NCBI GenBank assembly: GCA_023428695.1
Contig: JAEYWY010000009.1
Location: 1 to 64,000 of the forward strand
DNA length: 64,000 nucleotides
DNA from: Bacteroidota bacterium
GTDB lineage: Bacteria; Bacteroidota; Bacteroidia; Cytophagales; Cyclobacteriaceae
Direction: 5' to 3'
The first letter of the stretch is position 1, and the number at the start of each line of letters is the position of its first letter. Below, piece by piece: positions 18,521 through 28,200 of the stretch. Below the pieces are notes generated by a model. That model ran no database searches. It worked only from the letters and a program-made list of their open reading frames with translations, and had not been told where the DNA came from. The translations under genes were made by a program, and so were the position numbers.

Positions 18521-19662
18521 AGTCTCTGTGCCTGATATTGGTTATCGTAGCTTGCGGTGACGCTCTGGCGCAGGATTCATTAAGAACGGCATTGCAGGTA
18601 AAGGGATATATCAAGGATCTTCAGTCTTTAAGTTTCGGCGATGATCTGAGTAATCTTGTTACAGGAAACCTGATTCACCATCGGCTCAATGTGCGATGGC
18701 GCCCATCGGCAAGGATAATTGGTGCCGTGGAGGTTCGCAACCGCCTTTTCTGGGGCGAGGAAATTGCCCGACTTTCTTATTCTTCGCGGGAATTCCGAAA
18801 CGCAAATGATGTTGTCGATCTGACCTGGAATGTTTTCGACCACGAACGAATTGTCCTAAATACAACGATCGACAGGTTGTGGATCGAGTATGTCAGAGAA
18901 ACGTGGAATCTTCGGATGGGACGACAACGGGTGAACTGGGGCATCGGGACAACATGGAATCCGAATGACCTTTTTAACACCTTCAACTTCCTCGATTTTG
19001 ATTACGAGGAGCGCCCGGGTGTCGATGCCATGAAGTTCCAGTATCTCACCGGCGAAATGGATTATATTGAGACGGCCGTTTCATTCGGTAAAGAATTACG
19101 GGATGTAATCGCGGCTATCCGCTATTTTAAAAATGTCGCGACCTATGATCTGCAATTTATCGGAGGAATATATCTACAACAACCAACATTGGGTTTTGGC
19201 TGGTCAGGTAGTATCAGAGAAACGGGATTCAAGGGTGAGCTTCAATATTTTTTCAGGAGGAGCGGGATCGGCCATCAGCTCAACGCGGCCGTCGAAGCTG
19301 ACCATGTCTTCTCAAAAGGATGGTACCTTAACCTTGGGGTCTTTCTTAATTCGACCGGAGCGACCGCCTCCGGTGAGTTATCTGCAATCACAGACCTGCA
19401 GTTCTCCCCGCGAAAGCTGATGCCAACGCGATGGAACACATCGATGACGGTTTCAAAAGAACTATCGCCCTTAATTGCAATTAGCACCACCGTTGTTTAT
19501 TCTCCCAATGCAAACTTGACAATTCTCCTTCCAACCATTACCTACAGCGCCACGGAGAACCTTGACATAAATCTTGTATGGCAGTCGTTCTTCATCGAAC
19601 AGCACGAATCGTACGATGACGTAGGCCATCGGTGTTTCCTTCGATTCAAGTGGAGTTACTGA
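18517..19662 (+). CDS. Outer-membrane beta-barrel protein of an ABC export operon
   Basis: A 381-residue protein with a signal peptide (cleavage after ALAQ at about residue 19) and alternating strand patterns ending in aromatic residues (FLRFKWSY), as in outer-membrane barrels. The motif MGRQRVNWGIGTTWNPNDLFN resembles DUF1302/alginate-export-like porins. It is the last gene of the five-gene operon, so the complex could span periplasm to outer membrane: ATPase and permeases below, LolA-like shuttle, barrel above. The substrate cannot be deduced from sequence. Confidence 0.8.
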   Translation: MKSLCLILVIVACGDALAQDSLRTALQVKGYIKDLQSLSFGDDLSNLVTGNLIHHRLNVRWRPSARIIGAVEVRNRLFWGEEIARLSYSSREFRNANDVVDLTWNVFDHERIVLNTTIDRLWIEYVRETWNLRMGRQRVNWGIGTTWNPNDLFNTFNFLDFDYEERPGVDAMKFQYLTGEMDYIETAVSFGKELRDVIAAIRYFKNVATYDLQFIGGIYLQQPTLGFGWSGSIRETGFKGELQYFFRRSGIGHQLNAAVEADHVFSKGWYLNLGVFLNSTGATASGELSAITDLQFSPRKLMPTRWNTSMTVSKELSPLIAISTTVVYSPNANLTILLPTITYSATENLDINLVWQSFFIEQHESYDDVGHRCFLRFKWSY

Positions 19663-19806
19663 CAATTTCTTCTGTGATACATTTGCTGTTCTGACGTATG
19701 CGGCGAGACGTTCCGACGAGGTGAAAATATCTCTGGCTTCTAAACTCTTGCACAAGGTTGACAAGGTATACGTTCTTGGAAGCGTGGTCCTTTAGGTGCT
19801 CATAAA

Positions 19807-20043
19807 CTATACACGTACTCCAAAAATACAGCCGACCAAAGCCGACAATACCATCGCTATAGTTCCCCAAACGACAATTCGCGCTACAGCTTTAATTACA
19901 CTTGATCCGCCCCTCTTTGCAGAAATCGCCCCAAGAATGATGTGAAAGAATGGTAAACCATAAAGGAAATATTCCATATGCCGGACCGGCGCAAACAACG
20001 TCACGATCAGGGGTAGCACGCGGTAAAGGCCGCCCTGATTTAT
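19807..20043 (-). pseudogene. Relic of a VIT1/CCC1-type transporter gene (3' end only)
   Basis: The 70 readable residues match the C-terminal end of the intact VIT1-family gene at 37881-38627: FAPV-MEYFLYG, LGAISAK, GGSSVIKAVARIV, WGTIAMVLSALVG and IFGV are shared. DNA similarity continues to about 20040 with small deletions, then stops. The N-terminal two thirds are absent. It is a truncated duplicate, not a functional transporter. Confidence 0.85.
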
Positions 20044-20287
20044 ATCGCCACATCCAAATTGATATGAGGTGACGTCACATCCGGGCCGACGACTTGAATC
20101 CTTTCCATCCGGTCGATAAGACGATTAAATGCCTGCTGATCTTTGGAAAGACTCGCATGCGCATCGAAAAAAAGCCCGAAAGAAGCCAACGAAGAAAGCC
20201 CGGTGCCGCCGGCGCCGAATCGACTTCCCTTTGCGTGCCAACCGTATTTCCACTAAGTTGCCCGCCAATTCCCGTTCGCATAAACTG

Positions 20288-21913
20288 ATGAAAACGCTGT
20301 GTTTTGTGCTTCTGGCAATCATCACCCAGGCTACTGCGGCCCAGGACATCATTAAGCTGGACAGCCTGCAAATCCGCTTCGACAATGCAAAGGAAGATTC
20401 TGTCCGCGTTGCTGTCCTGCTTGAGATGTCGCACCAGCATAGCAATTCCAACATTGTCAAAGCCATCGAATTTGCCCGGCAGGCGAAACAGCTCGCTCAC
20501 GAAAAACGGCTGGCAAAGTTCGAAGCGAAATCGGACATTGCCATGGGTAATATTGCGATCAATCAGGGACACTATAAGAACGCCTCAACGCATTATTTCA
20601 GCGCGCTGAAGTACTACGAGAGCGCCAAAGATCTCCATGGACTTGCCTCTGTAAATAATAATCTGGGAGTTACATATGACCGGATTGGAGACTATGATAA
20701 AGCCCTCACACACTACTTCAAAGTTCAGGAAATCTTAAATGCTGCTCCCCATCCAAACAAAACGGTGTTGCCCGCGATCTACAATAACATTGCAAACATC
20801 TACCAAACCCAGGGCGACGCTGCGTCAGCGCTGAAGTATTATGAGAAAGGTCTGAGCCTGGCCCTTAAGGAGCCCCTTCTGCCTGTACGTGGTCAGTTAT
20901 ACAACAACCTCGGGAAGCTTCATTTGTTAGATCTCAACAATCCAGAGAAGGCGTTTGAAAACCTCTCCAAAGGATTGGAGGTACGGGAACAGCTGGGGGA
21001 TAAAAGTGAGATTGCCCGATCGCTTTTTATTTTGAGCGAATATTACCTGCAGCAGAAAGATTTTCCCAGGGCACGTGAGCTTGCTATCCGTGCATTGAAC
21101 ATCGGCCAGGAGATGGGGTCAATCGATATTAATAAAACAGCCTATTTTCAGATCTCGCTGATAGAAGAAGCGACTGGGCATCCAGTCGAGGCGCTCGCGG
21201 CCCACCGCATTTTCAAAGATCTGAACGACAGCATCCATCGCCAGCAGGCCAACCGCGAGATCGCGGAGCTGCAGCTTCAATACGATTTCGAAAAAGCCGA
21301 GAAAGTCAAGGAGGAGGAAAGGAAGCAGACCAGAATGCACTATCTCCTTACAATCGGCGTGCTGTCGGTATTGCTCACGCTGGCGATCCTGATCACGATC
21401 CTCATCCGGACAAAGGCGCGTCAGACCGAACTAAAGCGGAAAAATCTCGCGCAGGACATTGAAAACAAAAATAAGGAGTTGACTACGAATGTCATGTATC
21501 TGATTCGGAAGAATGAACTGCTGAACAACGTCGCAGAACGCCTGCTGCAATTCGAACAACACGCGCTTCCCGATGAGAGAAACAAGAAAGTGCTGCAAGA
21601 CATCATCCTCGACCTCCAGCGCGAAGCTGATACAGATTCCTGGAAAGAGTTCGAACTTCGGTTCAACCAGGTGCATAGTGAGTTCTATAAAAACCTGCGG
21701 CGGTTGTATCCCGGATTGTCGCCGGCGGAAGAAAAACTCTGTGCCTTCCTGCGCCTGAATATGAGCAGCAAGGAAATCGCCGCCATAACGCAACAAAGTC
21801 CGAAAAGCGTGGAGGTGGCCCGGGCTCGTCTGCGCAAGAAACTAAACCTTACGAACACGAGCTCCAACCTCGTGACACACCTCACCAGCCTCGACTTACC
21901 CGCCGGAAACTAA
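20288..21913 (+). CDS. TPR-repeat membrane regulator with LuxR-like HTH
   Basis: A 541-residue Bacteroidota-style regulator. The ATG at 20288 gives a clean signal peptide (MKTLCFVLLAIITQATAAQD); the frame stays open further upstream but that part is Arg/Lys-rich and unlikely. TPR repeats fill about residues 60-340 (SVNNNLGVTYDRIGDYDKALTHY, IYNNIANIYQTQGD, LYNNLGKLH). A transmembrane helix lies at about 350-372, then a coiled coil, and finally a LuxR-type helix-turn-helix (LSPAEEKLCAFLRLNMSSKEIAAI, SVEVARARLRKKL). It senses something in the periplasm and should act on DNA or as a cytoplasmic switch. No partner kinase is adjacent. Confidence 0.85.
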   Translation: MKTLCFVLLAIITQATAAQDIIKLDSLQIRFDNAKEDSVRVAVLLEMSHQHSNSNIVKAIEFARQAKQLAHEKRLAKFEAKSDIAMGNIAINQGHYKNASTHYFSALKYYESAKDLHGLASVNNNLGVTYDRIGDYDKALTHYFKVQEILNAAPHPNKTVLPAIYNNIANIYQTQGDAASALKYYEKGLSLALKEPLLPVRGQLYNNLGKLHLLDLNNPEKAFENLSKGLEVREQLGDKSEIARSLFILSEYYLQQKDFPRARELAIRALNIGQEMGSIDINKTAYFQISLIEEATGHPVEALAAHRIFKDLNDSIHRQQANREIAELQLQYDFEKAEKVKEEERKQTRMHYLLTIGVLSVLLTLAILITILIRTKARQTELKRKNLAQDIENKNKELTTNVMYLIRKNELLNNVAERLLQFEQHALPDERNKKVLQDIILDLQREADTDSWKEFELRFNQVHSEFYKNLRRLYPGLSPAEEKLCAFLRLNMSSKEIAAITQQSPKSVEVARARLRKKLNLTNTSSNLVTHLTSLDLPAGN

Positions 21914-22075
21914 CGGCATCATCTCATTTTCCACCCGTGCTAAGGTCTTGTTATGGCCATCACGGAATAATCCTATGGCAACATCTCTTCCCCGTAGCGA
22001 TTATTCAAAGGGCAGTCCATGAAGTATTTCGCCCGCCCACCCTTTCATTTGACTTTTAAAAATTTACCCCGGGCT

Positions 22076-22243
22076 ATGCCAAAGCAAGAAAAAACGAATG
22101 CGTCAATCGACGAGCTGATTCGCAAACGCAAGGAAGAAAACAGTGCTTTCCTCAAGCTTCTCACCGAGATGGAAAAAAACGGAAAGTCTAAGAAACCTTC
22201 CGTCGACGACAAGGCGGCCGGGGACAAGCGCACATGTCTCTGA
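22076..22243 (+). CDS. Small charged hypothetical protein
   Basis: A 55-residue Lys/Glu-rich frame (MPKQEKTNASIDELIRKRKE, then a short helix with FLKLLTEMEKNGK) ending CL, 36 bases before the subtilase gene. The composition fits a small helical protein, and a start further upstream at 22019 is possible. No family is recognised, and the coding status rests only on composition and position. Confidence 0.4.
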   Translation: MPKQEKTNASIDELIRKRKEENSAFLKLLTEMEKNGKSKKPSVDDKAAGDKRTCL

Positions 22244-22279
22244 ATCGACACCAAAACACCTAAACTCAAACTAAACGGT

Positions 22280-25200
22280 ATGATCAAATTTCTATCCTTC
22301 AAAGCCAGGAGCCTTTTTCTTGTGTGTTTCCTTCTTATGTCAATACCTGCCGCCGCGCAGCATCTGCACAGCGATGGCGTACGCAAAGGCATGATTAAGG
22401 TTCGCTTCAAACCTGAGATGACGGCAACGCTGAGTACGATGAGCTTGCGTTCCACCAATGGACAGCTGACATCAGGCATCACAACGCTCGACGCAGCCGC
22501 CAGACGGACAAAGGCTAAAAGCATGCGCAGACTCTTTCCGTACGATGCGAAGTTCGAAGGCAAGCTTCGCAAGCACGGACTACACCTCTGGTATATTGTT
22601 GATATTGATGAATCCGCCGATCCAACATTGGCGGCTCGCGAATTCAGTCTGTTGCGCGAGGTTGCAACGGCAGAGGTAGAACACGAAAAAATTCTGGCGC
22701 CCTACTCAGTAAAGCCTTACCAACCCGGTCCGGCCACCCTGAATGCACTACCGTTCAACGACCCGATGCTTAAGGATCAATGGCATTATCGGAATACGGG
22801 ACAGGCCGGTGCAGGCGATTTTGATATAAATCTCTTCACCGCATGGTCAACGACAACGGGCTCCGGCGAAATCATCGTTTCGGTGCACGACGAGGGCGTA
22901 GACGTCAAACATGCCGATCTTAAGCAAAATATTTGGGTAAACCACGCCGAAGCAAACGGAATCCCGAATGTAGACGATGACAACAACGGTTATGTAGACG
23001 ATGTCAACGGATACAACTTCCAGCGCAACACAGGAGCGATCGATGCGCAATATCATGGAACCCATGTTGCCGGAACGATCGCCGCCGTAAACAACAATGG
23101 CATCGGTGTCGCCGGCGTGGCGGGAGGAGACGGTAGTGGAAACGGTGTGAAGATTATGTCGATGCAAATCCTTGGTGGCGCATCAATCGAGAGATCATAC
23201 GTGTATGCTGCCAACAATGGCGCCGTCATTTCACAGAACAGCTGGGGCTATAGTTCTCCCGGCTACGTCGACCAATCGATCCTGGACGCGATCGACTACT
23301 TTGTCGAAGAAGCGGGGGATTATCCGGGGAGCCCGATGAAGGGAGGGATCGTGATTTTCGCTGCCGGGAACAGCAGCACGGACGGTGAATGGTACCCTGG
23401 GTATCATCCCAGGGCGTTATCCGTGGCTGCGCTCGGGCCGGAGGGAAAACGAGCGTACTACTCAAACTTCGGAACCTGGGTTGAAGTCTCCGCTCCCGGC
23501 GGCGATCTGGATTACGGAAGCAAGGGCGGTGTTCTGAGCACGATCCCGAAGGATCAGTATGCCTACATGGAGGGGACCTCGATGGCATGTCCGCACGTCT
23601 CTGGCGTTGCGGCCCTCGCACTCGCCAACCGAACGCGACAAATGACGAACGACGAACTCTGGAACAAGATCGTCACTGGTGTTGTCGCAATCGATCATCT
23701 AAACGAGGAGTACGCCGGCAAGCTTGGTTCCGGCGCGATCCACGCAGCACTTGCCATCAGCAACGATGCGGGTATTGCTCCGGAGAAGGTAACAGATCTG
23801 ACCATAACAGGTCTCGCGCAGGAGTTTGCCACGTTTGAATGGACCGTACCCGAAGACGAAGACGATTCAGCACCCACTTCGTTCACATTATACTACCATA
23901 CATCGCCCTTCACGTCGGCTTCCCTGGCGTCGGCATCAAGCGTTATGCTGAAGAATACGCTGCCTGCGGGAAGCAAATTCTCATATGAGTTGGACAGCCT
24001 GATCGGACTCACACAATATTACTTCGCCGTGGCTTCATCCGACAGGTGGGGCAATCGGTCAGAACTTTCGGACGTGGTCGACGCCACGACCAACGACGGG
24101 CCAACGCTCACGACGAACGCACCCGACGAAGGGCTCGTCATCGACATTGACGTGTCGATGGGAGTAACCTCTGGCGAACGTGAGCTGACGATCCTCAATC
24201 AAGGCGAGGGCATCCTCCGCTGGGATCATCTCTTCAGACACAAAGCTACCTCGCTCTCGTACAATGCATCTGCAATACATTACCCGAAAACCTCAAAGAC
24301 GAAGTCAGGTACACAGGCTAATGTCGCGCGCAGGCAGGCAATCTTCAAGGGTACGGCTCTTCGCGACCCCGGACCCGTACCACTTGCATTCAACCCGATC
24401 GATGTATCGTATTCTTCGTTCCCTACCAACATCATTGGCGAAACGGATATAACGCTTACCAATTCGGCCGCAGCACGATTTCTGGTAACGCAGGAGAACG
24501 GGTTCAATCTTACTCAAGTGAGCATGTACCTGAAGCACGACCCTGCAAAAGGACCGGTCATCGTTGAAGTATACAAGGGCGCGATGCCGTCCAGGGCCAA
24601 CCTCGTTTATGCTCAGGAGCACGTCAACTGGAGCGCGGAAGAAATGATGGCCTATATCACGTTAAACGAGCAATTGTTTTTTGAGGCAGGCTCAACGTTT
24701 TGGGTCGTATTTCACGTTCCATCGGGCAATCTTTTTCCGCTCGGCATCGGCTACGAAGATGACGCGTCGTACTCGACAAACTGTTTTATGTCGTTCGACC
24801 TCGGCACCACATGGGCTCCACTGGAAGAAGTGTTGAACAGCAAGGATTTTGCCTGGACGATAACGGCATCCAGTTATAACGAGCACCTCGGCAATTATCT
24901 CACCCTGAGCCCCGGTTCAGGGGATGTCGCCGGACACGATCAAACCGGCACCATCGTTTCAGCGGATGCCACCGCCCTGATCAACGGAACCTACTCTGCA
25001 AATCTTATCCTGAGATCCAACGATGCGGCTACACGGGAAATGAGGGTACCGGTCACACTCAATGTCATGGGTCACAAGCCTGACATCCGCCATATCCATA
25101 TTGCAGACTACGGAAGCGTATTCGTTGGCACATCAAAGACCATCGACCTCGTTCTCGACAACCAGGGCTTCGGAAACTTCAACGACCCGGTATTCACCAT

Positions 25201-28200
25201 TGAAGGAGCCGGTTTTGAAATAGAAGGTTCTACGCCATGGCAAATCAAGGCGCGTGAGGAAGCAGTCATCAGCGTCTCATTTCACCCCCTCGCACCGGGC
25301 AATACGAATGGAAAGCTGATCATCAGCAATGGGGAACAGACGTATGAAGTTCCACTGTTCGGTGTCGGGGCGGAAACTGCCCGGATCGCGATCTCGCCTG
25401 AGAACCAATTGGTCGATGAGGTTGCTATCGGCGATGTCGTGAACGCAAGGATTACGGTATCCAACGAGGGAGCTTACCCATTGAAATATTTCATCCCCGG
25501 ATTTGATACGAAAGGGATCAGTGAAAACTGGCCGGCCAGCTATCACAACTATGGATATAAGTTCAGAACAAACCTTGCCGGCGAGGCTGAGCCGTTGGAG
25601 TACGCGTTCCACGACATATCGTCAACCGGGATTGACATCACGGAACCACTTAAAGACGGCTTCGCCTATGTGACTGTCGATATGGGTTTCCAGTTTCCCT
25701 TCTACGGCGATAAAGTTGAAACGCTTTACGTCGCGCAGAAAGGCTTCACGACTTTCGACAACTCGATCCGGCCGGTCAATGTTCCGAGCCTGAGCAACAT
25801 GTACAATCCCAGAGGATACATCTCACCCCTCGGGACATATCTCAGTCTTGTCGAAAAGGGAAGCATCTTTTACAAGGTTGAAGCCGACCGCGTCATCGTT
25901 CAATACAACGATGTCTGGAACGGTACCCCCGGCCAAAGCATGACAGTACAAATGGTGCTTTTCGCGAATGGTGACATCCGCTTCTACTATGACGTGATGG
26001 ATATCGACATGGAAAGCCAGACGTATCTCACGATCCTTATTGAGAACCTCGATCAGGACGACGGGATCATGATACACTCCTACGATAATCCCATTGAGTT
26101 AAGCAGCGGTCTTGTCCTCGGTTTTGATTATCCCGGCCCCGCAATTATCACGAATGTCACCAACGGTTCGGGCATCATAGCACCCGGCGCCTCAGCCGAC
26201 GTTGACCTTGAGTTATCAACCCAATCGCTCGCCGAGGGACTTGTGAAGCGATACGTCAATTTTATCAGCAACGACCCAGCTACCGGGCAGAAGAGTGCGC
26301 TCGTCGAACTTGCGATTACCAGCGGAGGAACGCCGCAACCGGTCGTTTCGGTCGACACCATTGCGTTCGGTGAAACTTTTCAGGGTGCCCTCCGATCTTC
26401 AACCTTTATCATTCAAAACCCTGGAACGGCCAACGTATCTATCACCGGAATGACGTTCGCCAATAATCAATTTACCCTCAACGGCGAGCTGCCCTCCACG
26501 GTGAAGCCCGGGCTGTATGGTCAGTTCACGGTCCACATTCCGACCGCAACCCTCGGGCCACTGGAAGACTGGTTATCGATCAACTACGCCGACGGCACGC
26601 ACGACACCATTTATGTGTCCGGTGTCGTAGTTGAATCACCCGCGTTTGAATCCGACCTGTCTCTTCTTGAAGAAACGCTGGCATATGGAGAGAAGAGTGC
26701 TCATCCGCTAACGATCACTAACACTGGCGCGGGACCCATGGAAGTTGTCGTTACCGGAACGCAATGGATGACGTTCGACCTCGTCGCAGAACCATCGTCG
26801 AATGAAATACCCGATAATACCTATACGTACCGCCAATACAACAATGGCGATTTTTACCAATGGATCGAGATCCGTGAAACGGGAACACAACTTCCGTTCT
26901 GGGATTTTAACCTGGGAAAAGAAAGCTACTGGCGAACAATATCCCTCCCTTTCCCTGTGTCGCATTATGGCGAGCTGTTTTATGAAATGAAAATTGGTGA
27001 CAACGGAATCATTTCGTTTGAAGAAGATCCGGAAGTCATGTTTTTCCCCGCCAATATTCCACAGACACAGGAGGGTCGGTTTATCATGCCGTACTGGACG
27101 TTCAGTGGTTTCGACACGATGTTCCGTCCGGAAGATGAAGTGGGAATTTTCTACCAGTTCTTCGATGACAAAATCGTTATTACCTGGAGTACGTTCGTCA
27201 ACAACTTCGGGGGAATGGGCGACCCCGTATCGGCACAGGTGATTTTCTACAAGAACGGCACGATGAAATTTCAATATCGTGTAGAGGAGGGAGGAAATGA
27301 CCTTACAACATCATTCTCTACGATCGGCATCCAGGAAAGCAGTTCCAACGGCGTATCTATTTCCGATCACAATCATGTCGCGCACGGTGCGGGTCTGGCT
27401 TTTATCCTGGTCCCCGCGCGCAAACATCACGTGGAGCCGAATGGAGTTTTGTCCGGCTTTATCAACATCGATGCAACGAATATCTATGGAGGTGTCTACG
27501 ACGACAAGCTGTCGATTCAGACCAATGTACCTGGAATGGAATCGCTCGAAAAACCAGTATTGCTCACTGTCACCGGTGACGCCATCTTTGCAGCCCCCGA
27601 TTCGGTCGACTTCGGCCATAGGATCATCGCCTTCGAATACGGTGCGCCCTCGGCAAACTACGTAGACCTGAACTTCGAGAACACAGGATCGGCTCCCATG
27701 GAAATCACGTGGGCACAGATGGCCGACGGAACGAAGAACCTTACGCTGATGATGCTGACCGATGGATGGTGGGGGCCTGAGTGGACGCCTATCGAATTCA
27801 TCTATTCTCCCTGGGGATGGGATCCGCCAACTTTCAGGATCAATCCGGGTGACAAGCTTGCCGTGCGCGCGGCCTTCTCACCAGATACACCCGGCGACTT
27901 TGCCGATGAGCTTGTGCTGACGACGAGCCTTGGAGAAAAACGAATTATCATGGTCGGTGTGGCCATCGAACCGCCATCCATCCACGTTGACGTTACTCCG
28001 ATTGAAGTCTCGATGAACTCGCTGACCGAAGAGGTTGAGAGGAGCATTGCATTTGACAACGTCAATGGAAAATCGCCACTGGAGTACGAATTAAGCATCG
28101 ACTATGGCCGCGTATCAACTTCGTCTAACGAGGAGGAGTTGTCTGGCGGTGGCTCTGCTGCACCGGCGTCGTCAGGCCCAATTGTCGTTAAGCCTGTCGC

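Noticed and set aside
26708..27274. A 188-codon minus-strand frame within the subtilase gene
   Set aside because: It is antisense to the Ig-like modules, and coding evidence is entirely on the plus strand.
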